Below are positions 34,703-45,800 of a stretch of DNA of 64,000 nt, piece by piece; within the stretch, counting starts at the first letter, position 1, and every line of letters begins with the position of its first letter. The notes beneath the pieces are model-generated. The model was not told where the DNA came from, searched no databases, and saw only the letters and a program-made list of their open reading frames with translations. The stretch spans positions 1 to 64,000 of the forward strand of contig CAJWZD010000003.1 in assembly GCA_913049685.1 (NCBI GenBank), in the 5' to 3' direction. The DNA is from an uncultured Fidelibacterota bacterium (lineage in GTDB: Bacteria; Fidelibacterota; Marinisomatia; Marinisomatales; TCS55). Position numbers and translations under genes: made by a program.

Positions 34703-35893
34703 ATGTCTAAAGAAAAATTTGAACGAAGTAAACCTCACTTAAATATTGGAACTATTGGTCATGTAGATCATGGTAAGACAACTTTGACTGCGGCAATAAC
34801 CATGACTCAGGCAAATAAGGGGCTTGCAGAGAATCGCTCCTTTGACAGTATCGATAATGCTCCAGAAGAGCGTGAACGCGGTATTACCATTCAAACAGCT
34901 CATGTTGAGTATGAGACGCCAAATCGTCACTATGCGCATGTTGATTGCCCTGGCCACGCTGACTACATTAAAAATATGATCACGGGTGCTGCACAAATGG
35001 ATGGAGCAATTCTAGTTGTTAATGCAGCAGATGGACCTATGCCTCAGACTCGTGAACACGTTTTGCTTGCTAGACAAGTCAACGTCCCCTCAATAGTTGT
35101 ATTTATGAACAAGATTGATCAAGTTGATGACGAAGAGCTAGTTGAGCTTGTAGAAATGGAACTTAGAGATTTATTGAATGAATATGAGTTTCCTGGAGAT
35201 GATATCCCTATTGTCAAAGGCTCAGCCCTTAAAGCTCTAGAGAATGTTTCAGATGATTCTGCTACAGCCTGCATAACTGAGCTTATGGAAGCTTGTGACA
35301 GTTTTATTCCTGAACCTAAAAGAGATATTGACAAACCCTTCTTGATGCCGGTTGAAGACGTTTTTTCAATTACTGGTAGAGGTACAGTTGGAACCGGAAG
35401 AGTAGAAAGCGGAATAGTTAAAGTTGGTGATGAAATTGAGATGATTGGAATGGGTTCTGATAAAAAGACTACTGTTACTGGGGTTGAAATGTTTCGCAAA
35501 TTACTAGATGAGGGTCGCGCTGGTGACAATGCAGGTCTTTTGTTGAGAGGTATTGACAAAGAAGATCTTACTAGAGGAATGGTTCTTGCTGCGCCAGGAT
35601 CTATTACTCCTCATACTAAGTTTAAAGCAAGTGTTTATGTCCTTAAAAAAGATGAAGGTGGTAGACATACCCCTTTCTTTAATGGCTATAGACCTCAATT
35701 TTACTTTAGAACGACAGATGTGACAGGAGTAGCCACATTGCCAAGCGGCACTGAAATGGTTATGCCTGGTGATAATGTTGAGTTAGAAGTTGAATTAATA
35801 ACACCAATTGCTATGGATAAAGAATTGCGTTTTGCTATTCGCGAAGGCGGTCATACAGTTGGCGCCGGTGTTGTAACAGAAATTGTTGAATAA
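34703..35893 (+). CDS. tuf: Elongation factor Tu
   Basis: EF-Tu brings aminoacyl-tRNA to the ribosome with GTP. The G domain carries the P-loop GHVDHGKT (19-26), the switch motif RERGIT, DCPGH (near 80) and NKID (near 135). Domains 2 and 3 are complete, ending in [10 protein letters not shown]. The length of 396 residues is standard. It follows four tRNA genes and precedes rpmG. No second tuf lies between fusA and rpsJ, so this may be the only copy, at least in this region. Confidence 0.98.
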   Translation: MSKEKFERSKPHLNIGTIGHVDHGKTTLTAAITMTQANKGLAENRSFDSIDNAPEERERGITIQTAHVEYETPNRHYAHVDCPGHADYIKNMITGAAQMDGAILVVNAADGPMPQTREHVLLARQVNVPSIVVFMNKIDQVDDEELVELVEMELRDLLNEYEFPGDDIPIVKGSALKALENVSDDSATACITELMEACDSFIPEPKRDIDKPFLMPVEDVFSITGRGTVGTGRVESGIVKVGDEIEMIGMGSDKKTTVTGVEMFRKLLDEGRAGDNAGLLLRGIDKEDLTRGMVLAAPGSITPHTKFKASVYVLKKDEGGRHTPFFNGYRPQFYFRTTDVTGVATLPSGTEMVMPGDNVELEVELITPIAMDKELRFAIREGGHTVGAGVVTEIVE

Positions 35894-35908
35894 TTAGGTA
35901 CCTCTTAT

Positions 35909-36073
35909 ATGGCTGGCAATAGTAAACGAGAGATCATTCAGTTAGAAAGTACTGCTGGTACAGGCTATCGTTACACGTTTGCGAAAAGCAAGCGAACGCA
36001 TCCTGAACGATTAGAATATCGTAAGTATGATCCTCTAATACGCAAACATGTCATCTTTAAAGAGACAAAGTAA
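35909..36073 (+). CDS. rpmG: 50S ribosomal protein L33
   Basis: This 54-residue protein translates as a standard L33: [18 protein letters not shown], then [17 protein letters not shown], and an HVIFKETK end. It lacks the two CxxC pairs of zinc-binding L33, so it is the zinc-free (C-minus) form. It lies between tuf and tRNA-Trp, the usual place in many bacteria. The gene has only 15 nt between the tuf stop and its ATG. Confidence 0.96.
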   Translation: MAGNSKREIIQLESTAGTGYRYTFAKSKRTHPERLEYRKYDPLIRKHVIFKETK

Positions 36074-36122
36074 TTTTGAAATTTAAAGTTTTCTTTATTT
36101 TTCAATATTAACATTTAAATAT

Positions 36123-36195
36123 AGGAGTGTAGCTCAATTGGTAGAGCACCGGTCTCCAAAACCGGGGGTTGCAGGTTCAAGTCCTGTCACTCCTG
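36123..36195 (+). tRNA. trnW: tRNA-Trp (anticodon CCA)
   Basis: The 73-nt cloverleaf has acceptor arms AGGAGTG and CACTCCT, discriminator G, an anticodon stem CCGGT/ACCGG with loop CTCCAAA, and T-loop TTCAAGT. The anticodon CCA reads UGG only, so UGA is not decoded by it. It sits between rpmG and secE, as in many bacterial genomes. No CCA end is encoded. Confidence 0.97.
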
Positions 36196-36220
36196 CGATT
36201 GGTTACTGATTAGTTTTTTT

Positions 36221-36400
36221 ATGAATAGGATAAAAAATTTTTTTTCTGATGTTTCAGTTGAAATGAAAAAAGTTTCATGGCCAAAATGGGATGAGTTAAA
36301 GGGTTCGACTTGGGTTGTTGTTTCTTTTTCTATCATAATTAGTGCTTTCTTATTCTTTATTGATAGAATATTGTCAAGTGTAATGCAGGTAATTCTATGA
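36221..36400 (+). CDS. secE: Preprotein translocase subunit SecE
   Basis: This 59-residue protein matches the short single-helix SecE form. An amphipathic helix with [15 protein letters not shown] (about 14-28) is followed by one transmembrane segment (about 29-50). The VSWPKW motif is the family signature. SecE clamps SecY, whose gene lies at 58942. The stop overlaps the nusG start as ATGA, the conserved secE-nusG pair. Confidence 0.96.
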   Translation: MNRIKNFFSDVSVEMKKVSWPKWDELKGSTWVVVSFSIIISAFLFFIDRILSSVMQVIL

Positions 36401-36924
36401 ACTGGTATCCATTAAGAGTTATTTCAGGAAAAGAGTCTAAGGTTAAAGATAATTTGCTTTTCGAGCTTGATTATCAGAACTTAATTGAAGAAGTCACAGA
36501 TATACTAATCCCTTCTGAAAATATTGTTGAAATGAAAGATGGTAAGAAAAAAGTTAAGAATAAAGTCTTTTTTCCTGGATATATTCTTGTACAAATGTCT
36601 GATTCAAAAGAGGCACGCCATATAATCGAAAATATGGATGGTGTTATTAGTTTTGTCGGTCCCAACGGTAGCCCACAAGCACTCAAAGAAGATGAAATCA
36701 CACGCATACTTGGTGAGGTTCATGGTAGGGAAGGTAAAGAAATTGTTGTTGCCCCTTATAAAGTGGGTGATTCTGTTAAAGTAATCGATGGACCTTTTGC
36801 AGATTTTAATGGTTTTGTTAATGAAGTAAATGAAGAAAAGCAAAAAGTCAAAGTTTCTGTAAGCATATTTGGCAGATCAACTCCAGTTGAACTTGATTTT
36901 TTACAAGTAGAATTAGAAAAATAA
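36397..36924 (+). CDS. nusG: Transcription termination/antitermination protein NusG
   Basis: NusG binds RNA polymerase and links it to Rho or the ribosome. The NGN domain starts [18 protein letters not shown] and contains the [10 protein letters not shown] strand. The KOW domain (about 120-170) starts [19 protein letters not shown]. The length of 175 residues is normal with no insertion. It is coupled to secE and is 7 nt ahead of rplK. Confidence 0.98.
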   Translation: MNWYPLRVISGKESKVKDNLLFELDYQNLIEEVTDILIPSENIVEMKDGKKKVKNKVFFPGYILVQMSDSKEARHIIENMDGVISFVGPNGSPQALKEDEITRILGEVHGREGKEIVVAPYKVGDSVKVIDGPFADFNGFVNEVNEEKQKVKVSVSIFGRSTPVELDFLQVELEK

Positions 36925-36931
36925 ATAAAAT

Positions 36932-37363
36932 ATGGCAACAAAAAAAATATCTAGCTATATCAAATTGCAAATAGCCGCTGGTCAAGCAAATCCTGCTCCC
37001 CCTGTTGGTCCAGCATTAGGTCAGCACGGCGTTAATATTATGGAATTTTGCAAAGCCTTTAATGATGCGACCAAAGAACAGACAGGAATGATTATTCCTG
37101 TGGTTATATCAGTCTATGCAGATAGAAGCTTCTCATTTATAACAAAAACGCCTCCAGCTGCTGTGCTATTAAAGAAAAAAGCTGGAATACCTAAAGGCTC
37201 AGGTGAGCCAAATAGAGAAAAAGTTGGCAAGGTTTCCAATGAAGACTTAAAAGAGATAGCTGAGATGAAAATGAAGGATTTAAATGCCAATTCTATTGAA
37301 ATGGCTATGGAGATGATTAGAGGCACTGCGAGAAGCATGGGCTTAAAGGTTGAAAATAAATGA
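36932..37363 (+). CDS. rplK: 50S ribosomal protein L11
   Basis: L11 forms part of the GTPase-associated centre on 23S rRNA. The N-terminal domain has [33 protein letters not shown] with the conserved Pro-rich loop, and the C-terminal RNA-binding domain ends in [11 protein letters not shown]. The length of 143 residues is typical. Its stop overlaps the start of rplA by 4 nt. Confidence 0.98.
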   Translation: MATKKISSYIKLQIAAGQANPAPPVGPALGQHGVNIMEFCKAFNDATKEQTGMIIPVVISVYADRSFSFITKTPPAAVLLKKKAGIPKGSGEPNREKVGKVSNEDLKEIAEMKMKDLNANSIEMAMEMIRGTARSMGLKVENK

Positions 37364-38043
37364 AATTAACAAAAAATAGAAAAAATATCGATTCCAAGTT
37401 TAATAGAGACGAAAATTATTCTGTGCAAGAAGCTATAAAGCTCCTTAAGTCTGCAAAATTTACTAATTTTGATGAATCTGTAGATCTGGCAATCAATTTA
37501 GGTGTTGATCCAAGACATGCTGACCAAAATATTAGAATAACTACAACTCTTCCTCATGGTACGGGTAAAGATATAAGGGTATTAGTTGTAACTCAAGGAC
37601 CAAAGGAGCAAGAAGCAAAAGATGCTGGAGCTGATTATGTTGGAAAAGAATTTCTAGAAAAACTTAAATCAGGTTGGGATGACCTTGATAAGATTGTTGC
37701 GACTCCAGATATGATGCCTGAGCTTGGTAAACTTGGAAAAGTATTAGGGCCCAAAGGATTAATGCCAAACCCTAAGAGCGGCACTGTTACTACAGATATA
37801 GCTGGTTCTGTTCGAGATTTGAAGTCAGGCAAGATAGAGTTAAGAGTAGAAAAAAACGGTATTGTGCATGCTCAATGCGGTAAAAGTTCATTTGAACAGA
37901 ATGCTCTTGAAGAAAACGTAAAAACAGTTTATGATTCAATTATGAAAGCTAAACCTGCATCAGTTAAAGGCACTTACCTTAAAAAAATGACGATTTCAAC
38001 TACCATGGGCCCTGGAATTAAAATAGATCACGGAAATATTTAA
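37360..38043 (+). CDS. rplA: 50S ribosomal protein L1
   Basis: L1 forms the mobile L1 stalk and in enteric bacteria represses its own operon. The protein has the family core [17 protein letters not shown] and the closing TMGPGIKID. The length of 227 residues is typical. It is coupled to rplK by a 4-nt overlap and followed after 1 nt by rplJ, so there is no room for a separate rplJL leader as in E. coli. Confidence 0.98.
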   Translation: MKLTKNRKNIDSKFNRDENYSVQEAIKLLKSAKFTNFDESVDLAINLGVDPRHADQNIRITTTLPHGTGKDIRVLVVTQGPKEQEAKDAGADYVGKEFLEKLKSGWDDLDKIVATPDMMPELGKLGKVLGPKGLMPNPKSGTVTTDIAGSVRDLKSGKIELRVEKNGIVHAQCGKSSFEQNALEENVKTVYDSIMKAKPASVKGTYLKKMTISTTMGPGIKIDHGNI

Positions 38044-38044
38044 A

Positions 38045-38563
38045 ATGCCTAGTTCAAAAAATATTAAACAATTAGAAGAATTATCGGAAAAGCTTGCTCG
38101 CGCAAAAGCTGTCTATGTTACAGAATACTTGGGATTAAATGTTGATGAAATAACTGAACTAAGAAAAGAGTTCTTTTCAAATCAGGTTGAATATAAAGTA
38201 ACTAAAAATACACTATTAAAGTTAGCCGCCGAAAAGAACGAGCTTAAAGGTCTAGATGATTTTTTGAATAAATCTACTGCTATTGCTATATCTTATGATG
38301 ACCCTACTTCTCCAGCAAGGGTAATTAAAAATTTTACCAAAGAAAACGATTTACCTCAGGTCAAGGGCATAGTTTTTGAAGGCGAAGTTTTTGATGGTAG
38401 CGAATTTAAAAGATTTGCCAATGTACCTTCTAAGGAAGAATCTTTAGCGAAGCTAATTGCCTTACTTCAATCACCATTAACAAAGCTAGTATTGACGTTG
38501 AAGTCACCTATGTCAAATGTGGGCAATGCATTAAATAATTTAAAAGAAAATAAAAGCGATTAA
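38045..38563 (+). CDS. rplJ: 50S ribosomal protein L10
   Basis: L10 is the base of the L7/L12 stalk. The N-terminal domain has [24 protein letters not shown] and [12 protein letters not shown]; the C-terminal helix that holds L7/L12 dimers is at about 135-170. The length of 172 residues is normal. It starts one base after the rplA stop, and AAGGAG for rplL follows its end. Confidence 0.97.
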   Translation: MPSSKNIKQLEELSEKLARAKAVYVTEYLGLNVDEITELRKEFFSNQVEYKVTKNTLLKLAAEKNELKGLDDFLNKSTAIAISYDDPTSPARVIKNFTKENDLPQVKGIVFEGEVFDGSEFKRFANVPSKEESLAKLIALLQSPLTKLVLTLKSPMSNVGNALNNLKENKSD

Positions 38564-38573
38564 GGAGCAAAAA

Positions 38574-38954
38574 ATGGCTGAAACAAAAAGAGCCGATGTA
38601 TTATCATACCTCGAAAATGCAAATATGTTAGAAATTTCTGAACTGATTTCAGAAATAGAAGAAAAATTTGGCGTTACTGCTGCAGCGCCAGCTGCCGCTG
38701 CAGCGCCAGCTGCAGGTAGCGGTGATGCGCAGGCTGAAGAAAAAGATGAATTTGATGTTACATTGACTTCTGCTGGTTCATCCAAGATTAATGTAATTAA
38801 AGCAGTAAGAGCTATAACAAGCCTTGGATTAAAAGAAGCGAAAGAGTTGGTTGACGGAGCACCGAAAGTACTTAAAGAGTCTGTAGCAAAGGCTGAGGCT
38901 GAAGAAATGAAAAAACAGCTTGAAGAAGCTGGTGCATCTGTAGAGTTAAAGTAA
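38574..38954 (+). CDS. rplL: 50S ribosomal protein L7/L12
   Basis: This stalk protein recruits translation GTPases. The N-terminal dimer domain (1-33) is joined by an Ala-rich hinge (about 36-52) to the C-terminal domain with [26 protein letters not shown]. The hinge is coded by two exact copies of a 17-nt unit at an 18-nt period. AAGGAG precedes the ATG by 6 nt, stronger than most neighbours, as expected for the one stalk protein made in several copies per ribosome. Confidence 0.98.
   Translation: MAETKRADVLSYLENANMLEISELISEIEEKFGVTAAAPAAAAAPAAGSGDAQAEEKDEFDVTLTSAGSSKINVIKAVRAITSLGLKEAKELVDGAPKVLKESVAKAEAEEMKKQLEEAGASVELK
38679..38713 (+). repeat. Tandem duplication in the L7/L12 hinge
   Basis: A 17-nt unit beginning GCTGCAGCGCC occurs at 38679-38695 and again, identical, at 38697-38713. 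The period of 18 nt keeps the frame and encodes two Ala/Pro-rich six-residue units. Synonymous positions are identical, which points to recent duplication or conversion within the hinge. Confidence 0.8.
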
Positions 38955-39007
38955 AAAACTTTAATTCTTATTTATTTCTTATCTACATCATTAAATAATT
39001 TACTAAT

Positions 39008-39012
39008 GGAGG
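39008..39012 (+). promoter_or_regulatory. Shine-Dalgarno site deciding the TTG start of rpoB
   Basis: GGAGG lies 5 nt before TTG 39018. The frame has no ATG that would retain the conserved N-terminal residues, so the TTG with this site is the most likely start. Confidence 0.8.
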
Positions 39013-39017
39013 CTTAA

Positions 39018-42000
39018 TTGGCTACCAGGACCAATACGTACGCAGATCACATATCATTTGAAAAGACTAAGGCAGAAATTGAATTTCCCGATCTTTTAGC
39101 AGTTCAAATTGACGCTTTTCAATCTTTCATTCAAGAACATGCTCCTGAAGATGAAAGATTGGATATCGGTTTAGAAGAAGTTTTTAAATCAGTTTTCCCA
39201 ATTGAAGACTCACATAAAAATTATGTTTTGGAATACAAAAGCTATTTCTTGGGTTTGGCAAAATATACTGCTGAAGAATGTATGGATAGAGGTCTCACTT
39301 TTTCAGTTCCATTAAAAGTTAGGTTGGTCCTTCATATAACAAATGAAGATGATAGAAGTAAATACGATCAATCAATTGAGCAAGAGGTATATTTTGGCAA
39401 TATTCCTTATATGACCAATAAAGGAACTTTTGTTATAAATGGTGCTGAGAGAGTCATTGTTTCGCAATTACAACGCTCACCCGGAGTTTTCTTTGATCAG
39501 TCGGTTCATCCAAACGGGACTAAACTCTTTCAGGCTAGAATTATACCTTTTAGAGGTTCTTGGGTTGATTTTACAACAGATATAAACGACTGCCTTTTCT
39601 GTATAATTGATAGAAGAAGAAAATTTCCTGTAACAATGCTTCTTCGCGCTCTTGGATATTCAACAAATGCTGATATTTTTAAAGCGTTCAACTGTATTGA
39701 AGAAGTCAAGCTTCGCAGTAAAAAAACAGATTCATTTATTGGTTCAACTGTCATTGAGGATGTTATAGATCAAGAAACAGGTGAAATTTTTCTTGAAGGC
39801 GGTGTTGAATTAACTAGTGAAAATTTGAATGACCTAAGACAAGCTAAGGTTAGGTCAATAGAAGTAGTAAATCAAAATAAAGATTTTCATTCAATGATGC
39901 TTTTAAATACCATGATCAAGGACCCAAGCAAAAATACTGAGGAAGCATTAAGCATTGTTTATCAATTGCTTCGATCTGGAGAACCTCCTAATCTTGAGAC
40001 TGCACAAAAGTTTATTGAAAGAATTTTCTTCAATCCTAAGAAATACGATTTGGGTGAAGTAGGAAGATATCGCCTCAATCAGCAATTTGCTCTTAAGGTG
40101 CCCGTTGAAAGCACTGTTCTTACAATGGATGACATTATACAGGTTATAAACTTCCTTGTTGATATGCGAAAAGGCGAAAGAGGCTCTGATGATATTGATC
40201 ACCTAGGAAATAGAAGAGTCAAATCAATTGGAGAGCAATTGACAAATCAATTTTCAGTGGCACTAAGCAGAATGCTTAGAACTATTTATGAGAGAATGAA
40301 TCTTAGGGAACAAGAATCCATTACACCACAAGATCTCATTAATTCTCGTGTTGTAACTACTGTAATAAACACTTTTTTTGGGACTAGTCAATTATCACAA
40401 TTTGGCGACCAAACAAACCCGCTAGCAGAGGTTACTCATAAAAGACGTATTTCTGCACTAGGTCCGGGTGGATTAACTCGCGAGAGGGCTGGTTTTGAAG
40501 TAAGAGATGTTCATTATACTCATTATGGAAGACTTTGCCCTATAGAAACACCTGAAGGCCCTAATATTGGCCTTATATCTTCACTAGCGCTGCTTGCAAA
40601 AGTAAATCGTCACGGTTTCATTGAGGCTCCCTATAGAAAAGTTAAAGTTAAGGATGGAATTGCTTACGCAACTCATAAAGTTGACTATCTTTCAGCTGAT
40701 GACGAAGATAGGGTAATGATAGCTCAGTCGGATGAACCGCTCGAGGGTCAAGATGAAAAATTAACCAATGATCATATTCGAGCAAGAATCAAGGGAGATT
40801 TCCCCATTGTTTCTCCGGAAAACATTGAATATATGGATGTTGCTCCAAACCAGATTCTGTCAGTCGCTGCATCTTTAATACCGTTTTTAGAGCATGATGA
40901 TGCAAATAGGGCGTTAATGGGATCAAATATGCAACGCCAAAGTGTACCTTTGATGAATCCTGATGCTCCTGTCGTTGGAACAGGTATTGAAGCAAAAGTT
41001 GCAGTTGACTCAAGAGCCGCAGTTGTTTCACCTGTATCTGGAAGGGTGCATTATGTAGATTCTGAAAAAATTGTAATTAGAACATATGATGTTCCTGAAG
41101 ATTTGACGCTAATTGAAGGGGAAAACCTTGTATCGATAAAATTGCGTAAATATAAAAGAACTAATCAAAATACCGCACAGAATCAGCGCCCCATTGTTTC
41201 AGAGGGTGACAAAATTCAAATTGGTGACCCTATTGCTGACGGTACATCCACAAGCAACGGTAAGTTGGCTCTTGGAAAGAATGTAACAGTCGCATTTATG
41301 CCTTGGAGAGGATATAATTTTGAAGATGCTATTGTAGTTAGTGAAAGGATGGTCAAGGAGGATCTCTTTACAAGTGTTCATGTTAATGAGGTAGAGCTTG
41401 AAGTTAGGGATACAAAGAGAGGTCAAGAAGAATTGACACCAGAAATTCCAAATGTTGGAGAGGATGCAACAAAAGAGCTTAATGAAAATGGCATTATAAG
41501 GGTTGGCGCTAAAGTCAAAGAAGGTGATATTATAATTGGTAAAGTAACACCTAAGGGTGAAACTGATCCAACACCAGAAGAAAAGCTTTTAAGGGCAATT
41601 TTTGGCGAAAAAGCAGGTGAAGTTAAAGACGCTTCAAAAAGAGCTGACCCCGGCTTAAATGGAGTAGTGATTGGTACAAAGTTATTTGAAAAAAGAAGTA
41701 AGAGTGCAAGAGCTGAAGAGAAAAAAAATATAATTGAACTCCAGAAGGCATCTGCGGTTCAGAAAAAAGAATTAAAAGAGTCTAGAGACATTAAGCTCCT
41801 AGATCTTTTAAAAAATGAAGTTTCCAATGGCATTAGAGACATGTCTTCAGGGAGAACCCTCATTAAAAAAGGCACTAAACTAACCTCTAAAAGATTGGGT
41901 AGTTATAATTTAGAACGCTTTAATCAAGATGAGGCTTGGGTAGAGAATCCACAAAGCTGGAGAAAATTAAAAGCTGTATGGAGGTCTTTTTGGAAAGAGT

Positions 42001-42797
42001 GGAGAATAATTGAAGAAACACTCGAAAGAGAAGTGTTTAAGCTCAGAATCGGCGATGAGCTTCAACCTGGAATTTTAAAACTTGCTAAGGTTGATATTGC
42101 GCAAAAGCGAAAATTACAAGTAGGTGACAAAATGGCGGGAAGACATGGTAATAAAGGTATTGTAGCAACTGTTGTTCCATCTGAGGATATGCCGTTCCTT
42201 GAGGACGGGTCCCCTGTTGATGTAATTTTAAACCCCTTAGGCGTTCCCTCAAGAATGAATCTTGGTCAATTATATGAAACCATGCTTGGTTGGGCTGGGG
42301 ATATTCTTGGAGTATCTTACTCCACTCCTGTTTTTAACGGAGCAACACCTGATGAAGTAGAAGCTGAGCTGAAAAAGGCAGGACTTCCTCTTACTGGAAA
42401 AGCCCAACTAATTGATGGAAGAAGCGGAGAAATGATAGATAATCCAGTTACTGTTGGGAAAATATATATGATGAAATTAAGTCATATGGTAGAAGATAAG
42501 ATGCATGCTAGATCTACGGGTCCATACTCATTGGTAACACAACAACCTCTTGGTGGTAAAGCTCAATTTGGCGGACAGAGATTTGGTGAGATGGAATGCT
42601 GGGCTTTAGAAGCATACGGTGCAGCTCATACATTACAAGAAATTTTAACAGTAAAATCAGACGATGTTGAAGGTAGATCTAAGGTTTACAATGCTATTGT
42701 AAAAGGTGAAGATTTGCCGCCCTTTGGAGTCCCTGAATCCTTTAATGTTCTTATCAAAGAGCTTCAAGGATTAGGTTTAGACTTAGAATTAGATTAA
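39018..42797 (+). CDS. rpoB: DNA-directed RNA polymerase subunit beta
   Basis: The beta subunit of RNA polymerase has 1259 residues. It starts at TTG. The rifampicin pocket near 458-485 reads SQLSQFGDQTNPL, then HKRRISALGPGGL, where E. coli has Met at the third residue after Gln-Phe; this Gly (463) is unusual. Further marks are RLCPIETPEGPNIGLI, PWRGYNFEDAIVVSE, GRHGNKG and the C-terminal KAQFGGQRFGEMECWALEAYGAA. The ribosomal stalk genes lie upstream with a 63-nt gap; rpoC starts 12 nt after the stop. Confidence 0.98.
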   Translation: MATRTNTYADHISFEKTKAEIEFPDLLAVQIDAFQSFIQEHAPEDERLDIGLEEVFKSVFPIEDSHKNYVLEYKSYFLGLAKYTAEECMDRGLTFSVPLKVRLVLHITNEDDRSKYDQSIEQEVYFGNIPYMTNKGTFVINGAERVIVSQLQRSPGVFFDQSVHPNGTKLFQARIIPFRGSWVDFTTDINDCLFCIIDRRRKFPVTMLLRALGYSTNADIFKAFNCIEEVKLRSKKTDSFIGSTVIEDVIDQETGEIFLEGGVELTSENLNDLRQAKVRSIEVVNQNKDFHSMMLLNTMIKDPSKNTEEALSIVYQLLRSGEPPNLETAQKFIERIFFNPKKYDLGEVGRYRLNQQFALKVPVESTVLTMDDIIQVINFLVDMRKGERGSDDIDHLGNRRVKSIGEQLTNQFSVALSRMLRTIYERMNLREQESITPQDLINSRVVTTVINTFFGTSQLSQFGDQTNPLAEVTHKRRISALGPGGLTRERAGFEVRDVHYTHYGRLCPIETPEGPNIGLISSLALLAKVNRHGFIEAPYRKVKVKDGIAYATHKVDYLSADDEDRVMIAQSDEPLEGQDEKLTNDHIRARIKGDFPIVSPENIEYMDVAPNQILSVAASLIPFLEHDDANRALMGSNMQRQSVPLMNPDAPVVGTGIEAKVAVDSRAAVVSPVSGRVHYVDSEKIVIRTYDVPEDLTLIEGENLVSIKLRKYKRTNQNTAQNQRPIVSEGDKIQIGDPIADGTSTSNGKLALGKNVTVAFMPWRGYNFEDAIVVSERMVKEDLFTSVHVNEVELEVRDTKRGQEELTPEIPNVGEDATKELNENGIIRVGAKVKEGDIIIGKVTPKGETDPTPEEKLLRAIFGEKAGEVKDASKRADPGLNGVVIGTKLFEKRSKSARAEEKKNIIELQKASAVQKKELKESRDIKLLDLLKNEVSNGIRDMSSGRTLIKKGTKLTSKRLGSYNLERFNQDEAWVENPQSWRKLKAVWRSFWKEWRIIEETLEREVFKLRIGDELQPGILKLAKVDIAQKRKLQVGDKMAGRHGNKGIVATVVPSEDMPFLEDGSPVDVILNPLGVPSRMNLGQLYETMLGWAGDILGVSYSTPVFNGATPDEVEAELKKAGLPLTGKAQLIDGRSGEMIDNPVTVGKIYMMKLSHMVEDKMHARSTGPYSLVTQQPLGGKAQFGGQRFGEMECWALEAYGAAHTLQEILTVKSDDVEGRSKVYNAIVKGEDLPPFGVPESFNVLIKELQGLGLDLELD

Positions 42798-42798
42798 T

Positions 42799-42802
42799 GG
42801 AG
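42799..42802 (+). promoter_or_regulatory. Shine-Dalgarno site of rpoC (TTG start)
   Basis: GGAG is followed by 7 nt and then TTG 42810. The site falls in the 12-nt gap between rpoB and rpoC, and supports the TTG start. Confidence 0.7.
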
Positions 42803-42809
42803 TATTAAA

Positions 42810-45800
42810 TTGACATTTATTCAAACAAATAAAATAGATACTAGTAAAGCCTTTACATCAATAACAATAGGCCTCGCCTCCCCAGAAAGCATTTTACAAA
42901 AATCCTATGGCGAAATTATTAAGCCTGAAACTATCAACTACAGATCCTACAAGCCTGAAAAAGATGGTCTTTTTTGTGAGAAGATATTTGGTCCTGTAAA
43001 AGACTATGAATGTCATTGTGGTAAATATAAAGGAATTAGATATCGCGGTATAATTTGTGATCGATGTGGAGTTGAGGTAACTAGAAAAAAAGTTCGTAGA
43101 GATAGGATGGGGCATATCACACTTGCAGTGCCTGTTGTACATATTTGGTATTTAAGATCTATACCTTCAAAATTGAGCTATTTAGCTGGTATTTCAACTA
43201 AAGATCTAGAGAAAATTGTCTATTATGAGCAATTTCTAGTTATAGAGCCTGGCAAAAGCGATGCTGAACAATTCTCTATTATCGATGAAGATGAATATAT
43301 TGAATATGAACGAAATTTTGGCTTTGATGCAGTTTCAGAGGAAGACAGGGACAACGAAGACTATTTTTACGCTGCGATGGGAGGTGAAGCTCTTAGGGAA
43401 ATGCTATCTAGAATGAATTTAGTGGAATTAAGAAGAGAGTTAGAAGATGTTTTAAAAAATTCAAAATCCAAGCAAAAAAGAGAGGAAGCTCTCAAAAGAT
43501 TAAAGGTTGTAAAGTCTTTTCTTGTAGATATTTCCACTGTTAAGAAAATAAATAAGCCAGAATGGATGGTAATTTCTATTCTTCCAGTAATTCCCCCAGA
43601 GCTTAGACCGCTAGTTCCGCTTGATGGTGGTCGTTTTGCTGCCAGCGATTTAAATGATTTATATAGAAGAATTATAATTAGAAATAATCGTTTAAAAAAC
43701 TTGATGGAGATAAAGGCACCAGATGTGATTCTTAGAAACGAGAAAAGAATGCTTCAGGAATCTGTAGATGCACTCTTTGATAATAGTAGGCGTAAAACTG
43801 CAATACGAAGTGGAACACGTCGCCCACTAAAATCTATCTCTGATATGATCAGAGGTAAAACTGGTAGATTCAGACAAAATCTTTTAGGTAAACGTGTCGA
43901 CTATTCAGGTAGATCTGTTATAGTTGTTGGTCCAGAATTAAATCTGCACGAGTGTGGAATGCCTAAAAATATGGGCTTAGAGCTTTTTAAACCACATATG
44001 ATTAGTGAATTAATGGCGCGGGGATATGCTCAAACACCTAGAAGCGCTAAGCTTATGATTGAGGATAAAGATCCTATAGTTTATAAGGTCTTAGAATACG
44101 TTGTTAAAGATCACCCTGTTTTACTTAATCGAGCACCAACTCTTCATAGATTAGGCATTCAAGCCTTTCAGCCTGTTCTTGTTGATGGAAAAGCTATAAG
44201 GATTCATCCTTTGGTGTGTTCTGCTTTTAATGCAGATTTTGATGGCGATCAAATGGCAGTTCATGTACCTTTATCATTGGCTGCCCAGATGGAAGCTAGA
44301 ATATTAATGCTTTCTAGTCACAACATTTTGCATCCAGCCAATGGCAAACCCCTAGCTCTTCCTTCTCAAGATATGGTTCTTGGAACTTATTATTTAACTA
44401 GAAAAAAAGAAGGCTGTAAGGGCGAAGGTAAGACTTTCGGATCCTTTAATGAGGTACTATTAGCATATGAAGGTAAAGCTGTAGATGTGAATGCTATAAT
44501 AAACGTTAGATATAATGGTAAATGGTATAAAGAGACATCCGTTGGAAGGGTTATAGTAAATTCTATCATTCCTTCAGAGATTGGATATGTCGATGATCTT
44601 ATTGACAAAGGTCGCCTAAGTAAACTTGTCAATGAAATATATTTATTAGCCGGAAACAAGAAAACAGTTACCTTTTTAGATAATCTTAAAACTCTTGGTT
44701 TTAATGCATCAACCCAAGCTGGGCTATCAATAGCTATAAGCGATATTCTAATACCTGACTCTAAAGATGAGATTATTAATGAAGCTCAGGGGAAAGTAGA
44801 CGGTATCAAGGATAAATATAAAAGACATGTACTAACTGATGGTGAAAGATATAATAAGGTAATCGATGTATGGACACATGCAACAAATGATGTAGCATCA
44901 AAAATGATGGATGCTATGCAATCTAGCGATCAAGGTTTTAATCCTGTTTACATGATGGCTGATTCTGGTGCAAGAGGATCTCAAGACCAAATAAAACAGC
45001 TTGCTGGTATGAGAGGTTTAATGGCTAAACCTCAAAAATCAATGACTGGCGGAAAAGGTGAGATTATTGAATCTCCAATTACATCTAACTTTAAGGAAGG
45101 TCTATCAGTCCAGGAATATTTTATATCTACCCATGGCGCAAGAAAAGGTTTAGCAGATACGGCTCTTAAAACAGCTGATGCTGGATATTTAACTCGAAGA
45201 CTAGTTGATGTTGCCCAGGATGTTGTTATATCTGAGATTGATTGTGGCACCATAAATGGTATAGTAGCAGCTGATCTCAAAGAAGGTGAAGATATTATCG
45301 AACCTTTGTCAGAGAGGATTTTAGGAAGAACTCTTCTAGAGGACTTTATTGAAGATGGAAAAGTTTTGATTAAATCCGGTACAATGATTAGAGATGAAGA
45401 GGCTAAATTAGTATCTGAGAGCAATATTGAATCACTTCGCATAAGATCTGTTCTTACGTGTGAATCTTTGAGAGGTGTTTGCGCAAAATGTTATGGATGG
45501 AATCCATCAAACCATAAGCTTGTAGATTTGGGTACTTCGGTAGGAATTCAGGCTGCGCAAAGCATAGGAGAGCCAGGTACTCAGCTAACTCTAAGAACAT
45601 TTCATATAGGTGGAACAGCTACTAGAATTATTGAGCAATCCGAAATGCAAACTAAAAGAGCTGGTACTGTTAAGTATTCAGAAAATCTTGAGACTGCTGA
45701 CGCTAAAGATTCCTCTGGAATAAATGTTACTAGGTGTATGGTAAGACATGCTAAAATCACAATTACAAGTAATGATGGAAAAGTTAACAGTGATTACAAT

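Noticed and set aside
35119-35559. 146-residue minus-strand frame within tuf, rich in Ser and Pro
   Set aside because: It is the antisense of a highly conserved, codon-biased gene. The Ser/Pro/Leu/Ile-rich protein is typical of reverse reading of acidic and Gly-rich codons.
36071-36078. TAATTTTG at the rpmG stop as a promoter for tRNA-Trp
   Set aside because: The element matches TAnnTTTG but there is no TTG at the right distance upstream, and such an 8-mer is expected often by chance in this AT-rich sequence.
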